The position numbers and the translations under genes were made by a program. Below the pieces are notes generated by a model. That model had not been told where the DNA came from, ran no database searches, and was given only the letters and a program-made list of their open reading frames with translations. Source: Anderseniella sp963759095 (GTDB taxonomy: Bacteria; Pseudomonadota; Alphaproteobacteria; Rhizobiales; Aestuariivirgaceae). From it: a DNA stretch of 64,000 bases. The stretch covers positions 81,234-145,233 of the forward strand of contig CAVWYF010000022.1 in NCBI GenBank assembly GCA_963759095.1, read 5' to 3'. Positions within the stretch are counted from its first letter, which is position 1, and each line of letters opens with the position of its first letter. This document shows, piece by piece, positions 52,175 to 60,658 of the stretch.

Positions 52175-53715
52175 TATTCCGTTGAAAAAGGCGCTAACTG
52201 AACGGGAGTGAAGGGGGTTTTTAATTGAGCGTGCTGTGGCCTTGGTTGCCTCAACTCATTGTTTGTTGTGCGGGGATAAGTTTCGCGAGCTTTCTGAGGT
52301 TCTGGGCGGTTGCAGCGAGGTGGATTTCGTCTTTTACGCCGCATGGTCCGCGTAATCGCAGTCGCCCCAGGCCTAGAATGCGCTTGAGATGTGCGAACAG
52401 CATCTCGACCTTTTTTCGCAGCTTACACGAGATGGCATAGTCCACTGTCTGGGTGATCTTGCGCGCGACATCGCGGGAAGGCTCATAGATGGATCGGGTC
52501 ACCTTGCGTTGCGGTTCTTTCGGGCAACACCGGGACTTCAACTGGCAGGCATCGCAGTCTGCCTTGCGCGCGCGGTAGCGCAAGATACCGTCTTTGTCGG
52601 GTTTTGTGGTTCTCGGTGTGGTGAAAGCGCGACGGCTTTGTTTGAGTTCCTTCCCACCCGGACAGATATAAGCATCATTGTCGACATCATAGGTGAAGTC
52701 GGCCCGCTCGAAAGTTCCATCGGTGCGTCCAGATTTGTCGACAACCGGAATGTGAGGAGCGATACCACGCTTCTGAACAAGCCAATCAAGCAGCGGCCCT
52801 GTGCCATAGGCCGTGTCTGCAATCATACGTTCTGGGTTGATGTCGAAGGTGTCTTTGGTTCTGTCGAGCATGGTTTGCATTGCACCAAGTTCGGCCTGTC
52901 GGACTGAGCGGCTGGCTTCAACATCGAGGATCACCGCATGGTCGGTATCAATCATGTAATTGGCGGAATAGGCGAAGAAGGCAGGTCCTTTGCGCGCTGC
53001 CGTCCACTGTGATGCCGGGTCTGAGTGGGATGTGAACTTCGGCTGCACCGGTGTAGCAGCACCAAAAGCTGCCTCATCCAGTGTCGCCAGATATTCGCGC
53101 ACAGCACGCGGGGCATCTTCAGGATCAATCTTGTCCGGTTCCCATTCTTCTTTCGGAGTGGAGTTCTGCCGGTTGGTATCGGCTTCGATCAGACTGGCAT
53201 CGACAGCTAGACGCTGGCCGCTGACCAAGCCTTCGGCAATGCAGCGAGCAACCACCGTCTCAAACACATGGCGTAATAGATCGCTGTCCCTGAACCGACC
53301 ATGCCGGTTTTTGGAAAACGTGGAATGATCCGGAACAGCATCTCCCAGATCAAGGCGGCAGAACCAGCGGTAGCCCAGGTTGAGATGAACCTCTTCGCAC
53401 AGGCGTCGTTCTGAACGGATGCCCATGCAATAGCCAACCAGCAACATGCGGATCATCAGCTCAGGATCAACCGAAGGTCTGCCAGTCGAACTGTAGAAAG
53501 GCGACAGATAGGTCCGAATATCTGAAAGATCCACGAAACGATCTATCGAACGGAGCAAATGATCTTGAGGAACGTGATCTTCAAGGCAGAACTCATAAAA
53601 CAGCGCCGCCTGTGCTTCCTGACGTGGGCCCATCATTGTCTTCAATCTCCCAAATCATTTGCGAAATTGAATCAGCAATCAAACCGTAAAACAAGGAGAG
53701 TTTTTCAACGGAATA
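52175..53715. mobile_element. IS1182-family insertion sequence, apparently complete
   Basis: A 1541-base element with inverted ends TATTCCGTTGAAAAA (52175-52189) and TTTTTCAACGGAATA (53701-53715), and one transposase gene on the minus strand. Both flanks belong to a repeated genomic motif: the left ends GTCTGCAGAGAGCC, and the right begins AGCCCTTAG, close to the inverse. So it probably entered a palindromic target. A deleted second copy lies at 56727-57401. Confidence 0.85.
52251..53645 (-). CDS. IS1182-family transposase
   Basis: A 464-residue DDE transposase. The N-terminal DUF772-type domain is at about 20-125, with DHLLRSIDRFVDLS and VDPELMIRMLLVGY. Catalytic acid candidates are D in AVDASLIEADT and D in MIADTAYGTG, with the Glu in the C-terminal KKVEMLFAHLKRILG. 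A Cys cluster (CDACQLKSRCCP) follows the YICPGGKEL motif. The frame is unbroken, so it may be active. It also gives a reference for the deletion in the second copy. Confidence 0.92.
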   Translation of the reverse strand: MKTMMGPRQEAQAALFYEFCLEDHVPQDHLLRSIDRFVDLSDIRTYLSPFYSSTGRPSVDPELMIRMLLVGYCMGIRSERRLCEEVHLNLGYRWFCRLDLGDAVPDHSTFSKNRHGRFRDSDLLRHVFETVVARCIAEGLVSGQRLAVDASLIEADTNRQNSTPKEEWEPDKIDPEDAPRAVREYLATLDEAAFGAATPVQPKFTSHSDPASQWTAARKGPAFFAYSANYMIDTDHAVILDVEASRSVRQAELGAMQTMLDRTKDTFDINPERMIADTAYGTGPLLDWLVQKRGIAPHIPVVDKSGRTDGTFERADFTYDVDNDAYICPGGKELKQSRRAFTTPRTTKPDKDGILRYRARKADCDACQLKSRCCPKEPQRKVTRSIYEPSRDVARKITQTVDYAISCKLRKKVEMLFAHLKRILGLGRLRLRGPCGVKDEIHLAATAQNLRKLAKLIPAQQTMS

Positions 53716-54011
53716 AGCCCTTAGTTGCCATTCGGTCTGCAACCTCCAACGGCAGCTTAGTGCCAAAGCGGACATTTCCAATAAGCCCAAAGCACGTCCG
53801 CTTTTCCTGACCGCCAAAAGTCGGGTACGCCGGGCAATCACCTGACGGCCACAAGCTGACACACCTGATAAGCTCAAGTAGCCTCTGCCATACGCCCGAA
53901 GATGGACGCACTTCTGCCAGTTAACCTGCGTCTCCGGGGGCCACGATTTACAAAAAGAGGGGCAGCGCGTATGGCACCACCCCAATCCAGCTTCGTAAAT
54001 TTTAGGTTCGT
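53716..54011. repeat. Intergenic stretch with a diverged copy of the AGCCCTT...GGCAGCTTAGTGCC repeat
   Basis: From 53716 the sequence AGCCCTTAGTTGCCATTCGG, then CAACGGCAGCTTAGTGCCAA, resembles the repeats at 57402 and 63891. Beyond 53780 I see no gene. The far end is downstream of the convergent outer-membrane gene. Confidence 0.5.
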
Positions 54012-55331
54012 TCAGAAAACCCAGGCAACACCAACAGTGCCCATGTGAAGAGAGGGTGTGATGCCTAGAATTCCGCCACCGAACTCCTTCTCTTCAAACT
54101 GCACATATCTGTATTCGGCACGAGCCCGTAGATTGTCCGTTATGTTGGCTTCGAGACCTGTGCCAACGTGAAAGGCTGAAAGATCCTCATCCGTGCTGAT
54201 TGTGATTGGATTATCGATAATGCCTTCAATCGTCGCGGTGGCATCAAACCAACCGTGTGTATAACCGCCAATGACATAGGCCATTGCATCCGGGTTGATC
54301 AGATAGCCAAGCCTGGCTGAGATTGACACCATATGCTCCAATGATACCGAAGCACTTCCGGAAATTGGATCTGTGATTGGATTAGGAGCCAACGATACAT
54401 CTGTCGAGACATCTGACCCAGTCCAGTCTACCTGAGCACCGATAACCAGGTTATTGTTTAGCTGCCAGTTGTAACCGCCCATAACGCCGCCTAGGAAACC
54501 TTCGCCACCAATACCATTGAGGCTAAATACAGGGCCCGCTGCCGGCACATCAAGCTGATGCACGATTGCGCCACCACCCAATTGGCCACCCAGATAGAAA
54601 CCTGTCCAAGAAGCAATTACCGGATCGAGATCGGCAACAGGTTGAGCATAACTGCCTCCACCTGGCGACCACAAGTTCCACGCCACACCTATAGTACCGA
54701 CATGCATGGAAGGCTCAATGCCTACAAATCCGCCGAAGAATTCTTCCTCTGTGAATTGAGTGTAGCGATACTCAACGCGTGCGGTGATGTCTTCCGTAAC
54801 CTTAGCCTCAAGACCACCTCCAACATGAAAACCTTCTACGTTTTCACTGACCGATCCTAGACCTGCAACACTGGCTGTAAACTCACCCCAGGTGTAACCG
54901 CCAATGATATATGCAAGTGCATCCGGGTTGATCAGATAACCAATTCGACCGGACACAGCCAGCGAATAGTCAAGTTCGATTGACGCGTCTATTGGACCCA
55001 ATGAGAGTTCACTCTCTATACCTGACAGCAAACCATCAAACTGCACGCCCAGCACCAGATTGGAACCGATCTGATGGTTGTAACCAACCATACCACCGCC
55101 GACGATGCCTTCGGCCCCAAGGCCATTGAAACTGAATATTGCCGGGTCAGCAGGTATATCAATCTGGTGAACAAGACCACCTGCGCCAAAAAGCCCGCCA
55201 ACATAAAACCCGGTCCATGATGGGTTTGATGGGTTTAATGAAGGCTCAGGCAAATCTGCAGCGTTTGCTGGTGAAACATATGCCGTCGAAACCAGTGCCA
55301 GCGCGGCACCAAAGGTGCAAAACTTGTGCAT
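54012..55331 (-). CDS. Duplicated Omp25/31-like outer membrane beta-barrel protein
   Basis: A 439-residue secreted protein with a signal peptide (MHKFCTFGAALALVSTAYVS, cut near ANA-ADL). It is built of two homologous barrels, 38-220 and 241-439. Each opens SWTGFY(V/L)GG, has GYLINPDA(L/M)AY(I/V)IGGYT in the middle, and ends with (V/A)EYRY(T/V)QF(T/E)E and VAW. A single barrel is the normal family length (about 200-250). The repeats are similar but not identical, so the duplication is old. The final residue is Phe, as for Bam-dependent insertion. Single gene. Confidence 0.88.
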   Translation of the reverse strand: MHKFCTFGAALALVSTAYVSPANAADLPEPSLNPSNPSWTGFYVGGLFGAGGLVHQIDIPADPAIFSFNGLGAEGIVGGGMVGYNHQIGSNLVLGVQFDGLLSGIESELSLGPIDASIELDYSLAVSGRIGYLINPDALAYIIGGYTWGEFTASVAGLGSVSENVEGFHVGGGLEAKVTEDITARVEYRYTQFTEEEFFGGFVGIEPSMHVGTIGVAWNLWSPGGGSYAQPVADLDPVIASWTGFYLGGQLGGGAIVHQLDVPAAGPVFSLNGIGGEGFLGGVMGGYNWQLNNNLVIGAQVDWTGSDVSTDVSLAPNPITDPISGSASVSLEHMVSISARLGYLINPDAMAYVIGGYTHGWFDATATIEGIIDNPITISTDEDLSAFHVGTGLEANITDNLRARAEYRYVQFEEKEFGGGILGITPSLHMGTVGVAWVF

Positions 55332-55495
55332 AACTCAATCCCCTGTCTTGATTTTGCCGGTATTATTCCAGCTTTCTGACCGAATCAATCAGTGCACATT
55401 TTGTAAGTCAATGCCTTAGGGAAAATAACTTCCGATTTTCTAAAAGTGTGACATATTTGCAACACTGGGCATCGAGGCTCACGCAACGTCCTCTT

Positions 55496-56725
55496 TGGGC
55501 TGTGGATTCAACTGATCGCCGCAACACACTCTGCGAACTTCTCAGCTGGAGTTTGATATTGCAAGGTCTTGCGTGGCCGTTCGTTCAACTGCCTTGCAAT
55601 TGCGCCTAGCTTTACCTGGGAATGCACCGACAAATCAGTTCCGCGCGGCAGATATTGTCGCAACAGACGGTTGGTATTTTCGTTTGACCCGCGTTGCCAA
55701 GGCGACTGCGGATCGCAAAAATAGACTTCGACATCTGTCGCTATTGTCAGTCGTGGATGATCTGCCAGCTCTTTGCCGCGATCCCAGGTCAGGGATTTGT
55801 AGAGTTCCTTTGGCAACCTTTGAGACTGTTTGATCAATGCCGAGATGACGCTTTCCGTATCCTTGTTGGCCACTTTGACCAGCATGACATAGCGCGATTG
55901 TCGTTCCACAAGTGTCGCGATGTAGCTGTTCTTTGAGCCACCAATGAGGTCGCCTTCCCAATGACCCGGTACGGCACGGTCCTCCACAGATACAGGCCTT
56001 TCGCTAATCGAGACGGCATTTTTGACCTGTCCCAATCCATTACGTTTGAGACTGGCGTGCCTGGAGCGGCGAACCGTACGTTTGGCCCGAAGATGTTCCA
56101 GAAGTTCCTTCTTCAGCACGCCACGCGCCTGTATGTACAAGCTCCGATATATCGTCTCGTGTGACACTTGTTTGTGCGCCTCTCCCGGAAAGGTGCGTTT
56201 AAGCCAGCCAGCAATCTGCTGCGGTGACCATTTACGTCGCAGCTTTGCCGATACTGCGCGGCTCAAAGATGGGTGACAAGCCAGCTTGCATGTCTTGGGA
56301 CGCAGGGCACGGTCCCATGCAGCCTGATCGGAAGCAGTGGCCCGGTATGCCGCACGTCCTCCATTGCGATAGACTTCACGGCTTATGGTAGATGGTGCGC
56401 GGCCCAGGTGACGTGCAATAGCACGCAAGGATTGTTTGATACTGAGCCCTCGAGATATCTCTTCGCGTTCACTTAGGCTCAAAGCTTGCCTGCCGCGTTT
56501 GCGGTCCGGAGGACGGATGCCACCTGTGGGAGAGATCACCGAAAACACAGACGATGATTGCCGATCAAACACCCGCCCAATCGAGTTCATTGACTCCCCG
56601 CGCTGCCAACGATCCCAAATCTCGGCCCGCTGAGCGGCTGAATAATAAATACGGCGACGATACTTCATGTCCAACACTCCATCTTTGGTCAAAGATTAAA
56701 GTGTTGCGTCCACCTGTTGAGCCCA
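55496..56725. mobile_element. IS30-family insertion sequence
   Basis: About 1230 bases with a transposase on the minus strand. The right end reads inward TGGGCTCAACAGGTGGACGC..., and the left end TGGGCTGTGGATTC...CGCAACAC, which share TGGGCT and CGCAACAC with a gap. It abuts the truncated IS1182 copy at 56727. IS1182 sequence is absent on its left, so the insertion was accompanied or followed by a deletion. Ends are approximate. Confidence 0.7.
55508..56668 (-). CDS. IS30-family transposase
   Basis: A 386-residue transposase. It has an N-terminal HTH_38-type region (LSEREEISRGLSIKQSLRAI, then ARHLGRAPSTISREVYRNGG) and an rve catalytic core with D in HWEGDLIGG, D in LTWDRGKELADH and E in SPWQRGSNENTNRLLRQYLP. 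It starts at MKYRRRIYYSAAQRAEIW, eight codons inside the open frame. No frameshift or stop, so it is potentially functional. Confidence 0.92.
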   Translation of the reverse strand: MKYRRRIYYSAAQRAEIWDRWQRGESMNSIGRVFDRQSSSVFSVISPTGGIRPPDRKRGRQALSLSEREEISRGLSIKQSLRAIARHLGRAPSTISREVYRNGGRAAYRATASDQAAWDRALRPKTCKLACHPSLSRAVSAKLRRKWSPQQIAGWLKRTFPGEAHKQVSHETIYRSLYIQARGVLKKELLEHLRAKRTVRRSRHASLKRNGLGQVKNAVSISERPVSVEDRAVPGHWEGDLIGGSKNSYIATLVERQSRYVMLVKVANKDTESVISALIKQSQRLPKELYKSLTWDRGKELADHPRLTIATDVEVYFCDPQSPWQRGSNENTNRLLRQYLPRGTDLSVHSQVKLGAIARQLNERPRKTLQYQTPAEKFAECVAAIS

Positions 56726-56726
56726 C

Positions 56727-57401
56727 CAACTGGCAGGCATCGCAGTCTGCCTTGCGCGCGCGGTAGCGCAAGATACCGTCTTTGTCGGGTTTTGTGGTTC
56801 TCGGTGTGGTGAAAGCGCGACGGCTTTGTTTGAGTTCCTTCCCACCCGGACAGATATAAGCATCATTGTCGACATCATAGGTGAAGTCGGCCCGCTCGAA
56901 AGTTCCATCGGTGCGTCCAGATTTGTCGACAACCGGAATGTGAGGAGCGATACCACGCTTCTGAACAAGCCAATCAAGCAGCGGCCCTGTGCCATAGGCC
57001 GTGTCTGCAATCATACGTTCTGGGTTGATGTCGAAGGTGTCTTTGGTTCTGTCGAGCATGGTTTGCATTGCACCAAGTTCGGCCTGTCGGACTGAGCGGC
57101 TGGCTTCAACATCGAGGATCACCGCATGGTCGGTATCAATCATGTAATTGGCGGAATAGGCGAAGAAGGCAGGTCCTTTGCGCGCTGCCGTCCACTGTGA
57201 TGCCGGGTCTGAGTGGGATGTGAACTTCGATCGAACGGAGCAAATGATCTTGAGGAACGTGATCTTCAAGGCAGAACTCATAAAACAGCGCCGCCTGTGC
57301 TTCCTGACGTGGGCCCATCATTGTCTTCAATCTCCCAAATCATTTGCGAAATTGAATCAGCAATCAAACCGATAAAACAAGGAGAGTTTTTCAACGGAAT
57401 A
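56727..57401 (-). pseudogene. Deleted and truncated second IS1182 copy
   Basis: This stretch matches 52539-53715 of the intact IS1182 but lacks about 510 internal bases: the join at about 57229 puts GTGAACTTCG next to ATCGAACGG. Its left part, the 3' end of the transposase, was lost at the IS30 boundary. The terminal repeat TTTTTCAACGGAATA remains at 57387-57401. The transposase start and first 35 codons remain, but the deletion shifts the frame, so no functional enzyme results. Confidence 0.9.
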
Positions 57402-57460
57402 AGCCCTTTGCAGACATACAATCGGCAATCCTAAACGGCAGCTTCCCGGCCAGAGACATT
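57402..57460. repeat. Copy of the AGCCCTTTGCAGACAT repeat
   Basis: AGCCCTTTGCAGACATACAA, then TCGGCAATCCTAAACGGCAG, almost as at 63891-63940. It adjoins the right end of the IS1182 remnant exactly as the diverged copy adjoins the intact IS1182. Confidence 0.65.
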
Positions 57461-57633
57461 ACGACGAGACGAGGATAAGCGCATCGAAAGGGGAAAGGTG
57501 GTTCTGCTCGGAAGATGAAGCTAGAGCCGCTGGGTGGCGGCGCGCGAGACGATAGCATTTCGCGCGCTGGTAGACTCTAAAATAGTTGTGGTGGCGGTTG
57601 GCAGCCGGGGTTCAACCGAAAACAGGATGCAGT

Positions 57634-58266
57634 ATGTTTGATTATTTCGGCGCAACATTTCTCTACAATCTGGTAAAGGATTTCTGGCGGTTCATGTCTG
57701 GACGCGGCCGGAAGCTTACCTCTGAAGAAAAGATCGAACTGCGCCTGAAGTGGAAGTCTAGGTTTGAGGAAGAGATCACCAAGAACTGGCGCGACAAGCT
57801 GCGATCCGATGTCGTTGTTCGCGATATGCGGCGCATTGATAACTATCCGGATATTGACGAACGAGACCGGGGAATTTCACCTTGGTTCCGAGTGGGCCTG
57901 ATCGACCTTTACCATCGCGGGATTGTGGTGGGCTTCGGATGGCATCGCCTAATTAAAACTGCACAGGGTGGCTGGCGGGAGAAAAACTATGAAGAAGACA
58001 AAGAGGAAGGTGAGAATGTGCTCCTCGCTGGCCGCATCCCCTTTGAGAATATCGAAGATGTCGATTGGGACGGTGACGAATACTACAACTACCCTCATAT
58101 TTATTGCCACTTCTCCAACAGGAAGTCGCCCTACGAGAGTGTCGGTTACTATACCGTAATACAAAACCACAACACGCGTTCGCACTGTTCGCTGCTGGCA
58201 GATGTCAAAGACGTGCAGCGGCGACACGACACAAAACGATGGTGGTCTTTTAGGAATAAATTGTAG
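57634..58266 (+). CDS. Unrecognised soluble protein of 210 residues
   Basis: It begins MFDYFGATFLYNLVKDFWRF and continues with a basic helix (KLTSEEKIELRLKWKSRFEE). It then has a segment rich in aromatic and acidic residues: ISPWFRVGLIDLYHRGIVVG, IEDVDWDGDEYYNYPHIYCH. I recognise no catalytic motif and no membrane segment. The ATG at 57634 with CAGGATGCAGT before it is better than the upstream ATG at 57586. It is isolated between an IS graveyard and a gene-poor stretch, which suggests accessory or horizontally acquired DNA. A defence or phage-related role is possible but not supported directly. Confidence 0.65.
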   Translation: MFDYFGATFLYNLVKDFWRFMSGRGRKLTSEEKIELRLKWKSRFEEEITKNWRDKLRSDVVVRDMRRIDNYPDIDERDRGISPWFRVGLIDLYHRGIVVGFGWHRLIKTAQGGWREKNYEEDKEEGENVLLAGRIPFENIEDVDWDGDEYYNYPHIYCHFSNRKSPYESVGYYTVIQNHNTRSHCSLLADVKDVQRRHDTKRWWSFRNKL

Positions 58267-58909
58267 AGGACTCGGCGTGGTTTTTCATGAACCTGTGCCT
58301 GCTGATTGGCTGGTTGGGGTTGAAGATTGGAAAGCCCTGCAGGCTACAGTGAGAGTCACTGACGCGCTTTCTGTCATTTCAGGCAATGGGGACTCAGCAA
58401 ACCGTTTCGCGCGTTGACGGGATCGTGTGATGGTTGTGATGGCGTGGGTTAGTTTTAAATACCGGTTCCCGATCTTCGGTGCGACCGTACAGTGCGTTTT
58501 CGGCATCGCCGGTACATTACCTCGCAGGGCTTTCGAGTTTCCTTGCGGTGTGCGCCCCGTGCAACATCACCTGAGCAGAAGTACCAACACGCAGACAATG
58601 ATGATCGCCAGAACAATGTGAGAGCGTCTTATCTTGCGCTTGCCATTGCCTGCTTCATGGGGGTCGTTGGACAACTAGAAAGCCTCCTCCACTTTACTGA
58701 TAGGTCGCACATACTCGGTCCAGCAATAGCCTGCCACCTCACTGCAGGACGGACAACTGGATTGATGCCTATGTCTGTGGCCGTGCGGGTATCAAAAGGA
58801 AAGATCGCGGCACGGCGTTTGCATGACTGCTGTTCAGAAATACGGCGATGCGCACCGAACATAAAACTGACCACGAAAATATGCTGATATTGTACATCGC
58901 AACCAGCGC
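58267..58909. other. Gene-poor stretch, probably decayed DNA
   Basis: About 640 bases with short overlapping frames of up to 131 codons on either strand, none with a credible start site or a recognised family. It may hold remnants of an older insertion. No hairpins of note. Confidence 0.4.
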
Positions 58910-59389
58910 CTACTCCTTGCTGTCAGGCTGGATCTGAATCGACTGTAAGTAATAGGTGAGAGTTAGCAGCCTGGATCGGACGACCGACTCAGCATTGTAT
59001 GGATTAATATCTTTCAAAGCTTCTGTCATAAAGCGCTCACCCCATATAGGCATCGTTTGTTCTCCATGACCGAGAACCTCAACCCCACCGTCAATCACGT
59101 TGATGACTCTAACAAAAGGAAATTGGTCGCCATTTTTTTTCGCAAGAGTTCTCAGGTCGCTCGGGTAAACAGTGAACAGGTTCTTTGCCATTACGCCATC
59201 ACCAGTTAGACCATGACAGACCGCGCACGAGATAAGGAACTCCCTATGACCCGCCTCCAATATACGGGCCGCCATGGTTTCCGGCTCTTCTGCCCGTAAA
59301 GATGAACCAAACGCGCCTTGCATCAGAATAAAGCTTGCAACCGCAAGTGCAATGCGCAGCGTGTGTACTCGACCGCATGGAAATTCCAT
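58910..59389 (-). CDS. c-type cytochrome
   Basis: A 159-residue exported monohaem cytochrome c. The signal peptide is about 10-33 (TLRIALAVASFILMQGAFGS). The haem site is CAVCH at 55-59 within FLISCAVCHGLTGDG, and the sixth ligand is probably M113 in QTMPIWGERF. The PIWG segment and KNLFTVYPSDL recall small cytochromes of oxidase- or dehydrogenase-linked electron transfer. GGAGAT precedes the ATG. No partner dehydrogenase is nearby, so the electron donor is unknown. Confidence 0.85.
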   Translation of the reverse strand: MEFPCGRVHTLRIALAVASFILMQGAFGSSLRAEEPETMAARILEAGHREFLISCAVCHGLTGDGVMAKNLFTVYPSDLRTLAKKNGDQFPFVRVINVIDGGVEVLGHGEQTMPIWGERFMTEALKDINPYNAESVVRSRLLTLTYYLQSIQIQPDSKE

Positions 59390-59480
59390 TTTCTACAATC
59401 TCCATCAATTCTATAAACTATGGTCTGCCAGCGAGTTACTTCTCAAAAATCTATTGACAGGTTAGCCCTTGCATTACTTG

Positions 59481-59555
59481 AGAACACGCCAGAGGTACAA
59501 ACAACAGAACACGCCAGAGGTACAAACAACAGAACACGCCAGAGGTACAAACAAC
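59481..59555. repeat. Three perfect 25-base tandem repeats
   Basis: The unit AGAACACGCCAGAGGTACAA followed by ACAAC occurs three times without a mismatch or spacer (59481-59505, 59506-59530, 59531-59555). It lies upstream of the cytochrome gene start at 59389, so it is in or near that gene's promoter region. Identity of the copies implies recent slippage. Confidence 0.95.
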
Positions 59556-59675
59556 AATAACATACCTTCTGATGCAGGCGGCTGACGCAAATCAATGCAA
59601 AGCCGCACAAAACCTCATCTACTTATAAAATCATCAAGGTCCCCCCTGTGAATTTCCCCTGCACACGACCTTGAA

Positions 59676-59720
59676 GAAGGCCGCCGGGTTACCCCTCCTT
59701 GGCGGCCTTCCCTATTTATT
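59676..59720 (+). terminator. Strong stem-loop with a CCCCTCCTT loop
   Basis: A perfect 10-base stem GAAGGCCGCC / GGCGGCCTTC (59676-59685 and 59701-59710) with the loop GGGTTACCCCTCCTT, followed on the plus strand by CCCTATTTATT. No plus-strand gene precedes it. The loop contains the complement of the Shine-Dalgarno sequence AAGGAGG, so this may be the end of a small RNA. Confidence 0.55.
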
Positions 59721-59726
59721 GCTAGC

Positions 59727-59757
59727 CAAAAGAAAACCCGGGCTGATGGCTCGGGGA
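59727..59757 (-). terminator. Intrinsic terminator downstream of the DUF1127 microprotein gene
   Basis: Read on the minus strand, CCCGAGC-CATCA-GCCCGGG forms a 7-base stem with one mismatch, followed by TTTTCTTTT. It ends the transcript of the 51-residue DUF1127 gene about 60 bases after its stop. Another hairpin, AGGAGG-CAATAGA-CCTCCT (59778-59796), lies in between. Confidence 0.6.
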
Positions 59758-59815
59758 AGGATATTTCAGGGAGAAGTAGGAGGTCTATTGCCTCCTTAGG
59801 TATGACTATTATGGG

Positions 59816-59971
59816 TCAGTTCCATCCAAGCTGATTGATACCGATGTCTTTCATTGTGTGGGCATCGATGTGATGGCTGGCCAGCAGGCTGTGGTTCTTG
59901 TTGGAACGGAACAGACGCTGCGTTGACCCCAGAATGGCTTTGGCGAAGCTGGTTTTGTGCTGCGTGTTCAT
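59816..59971 (-). CDS. 51-residue DUF1127-like microprotein
   Basis: A small gene with AAGGAA 8 bases before its ATG. It begins MNTQHKTSFAKAILGSTQRL, and the C-terminal part HHIDAHTMKDIGINQLG matches the end of the DUF1127 signature (D-x-x-x-M-x-D-I-G). In Rhodobacter a DUF1127 protein (CcaF1) is co-transcribed with the CcsR small RNAs, which display CCUCC-type loops. Here too the stop codon is followed by a hairpin with CCUCCU and then a U-run terminator. So the transcript may encode both a protein and small RNAs, which is inference. Confidence 0.65.
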   Translation of the reverse strand: MNTQHKTSFAKAILGSTQRLFRSNKNHSLLASHHIDAHTMKDIGINQLGWN

Positions 59972-60175
59972 GGCTGTATTCCTTGGGGGTTAGGAGTATG
60001 TGCCGTCTTGTTGTGTTAACTATTGCGCAACTCGAAACCCCAGAATGTGCGATTCATCACATTGCAGATGGCTACTGTTTCCCTCAAAGCAGACCTTAAT
60101 CCCAACGATTACTGCCTCTACCAGCAAAACGCCTCTTGAAGCCCCAGAGCGGGTCACTGACGCATATTATGTGGT

Positions 60176-60247
60176 TCAAAGCGCAAATCGGATCAATACC
60201 ACCCAAGCGTATGCTATCAGAAGTGCCACCAGTGCCAGGTCGTTCAT
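60176..60247 (-). CDS. Possible 23-residue membrane peptide
   Basis: An ATG at 60247 preceded by GCAGGAGCTCGAG opens a 23-codon frame that encodes MNDLALVALLIAYAWVVLIR followed by FAL. It is one hydrophobic helix with a short charged start. Size and composition fit a single-span small protein or type I toxin-like peptide. With so short a frame, chance is a real alternative. Confidence 0.3.
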   Translation of the reverse strand: MNDLALVALLIAYAWVVLIRFAL

Positions 60248-60304
60248 CTCGAGCTCCTGCATTCAGTCTTGTTTGGCTCACCACCTGCGCTGATGAATAA
60301 AGCA

Positions 60305-60658
60305 AGAGCCAAGCAAACTACCTAACCTTTTGTTAAGCAAAAATCGTGCCAGTGAAAAACGTCGGCACGGCGATTGCTACAAGAATGGGCAAGTAGTGAG
60401 CTTGACTTGCTCACAATCTCAAAATGTCAAGATATCCAAATTACTCCCACGGCGCGATTACTGACCGAACCTGCCGGTCGGCCACCCTAGCCGTATGCCG
60501 GTGATCCGGCATTGTATCGAAAGGCCTGGACCGAACTTGCGGGCACAGAAAAGCGGCTTGGCGGGAAACTTAGCTTAGCCAGGAGACATGGGATGCCGAC
60601 GAATGTTCCAACTACCCAACACTAGCGCACAAGCAGGCAGTAGTTCCGACTCGATTGC
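60305..60658. other. Intergenic stretch without a recognised gene
   Basis: About 350 AT-rich bases. One small hairpin, CGTGCC / GGCACG near 60345-60370, was noticed. No gene, tRNA or clear promoter. Confidence 0.4.

Noticed and set aside
51534..58266. Prophage or integrative element
   Set aside because: No integrase, phage structural gene, tRNA attachment site or conjugation gene is seen. Only IS elements and debris.
58492..58887. Plus-strand frame of 131 codons
   Set aside because: Composition is not protein-like, there is no credible ribosome binding site, and no motif was recognised.
59481..59555. Possible small CRISPR array
   Set aside because: The three 25-base units follow each other with no spacers, and no cas gene is present. 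This is a plain tandem repeat.
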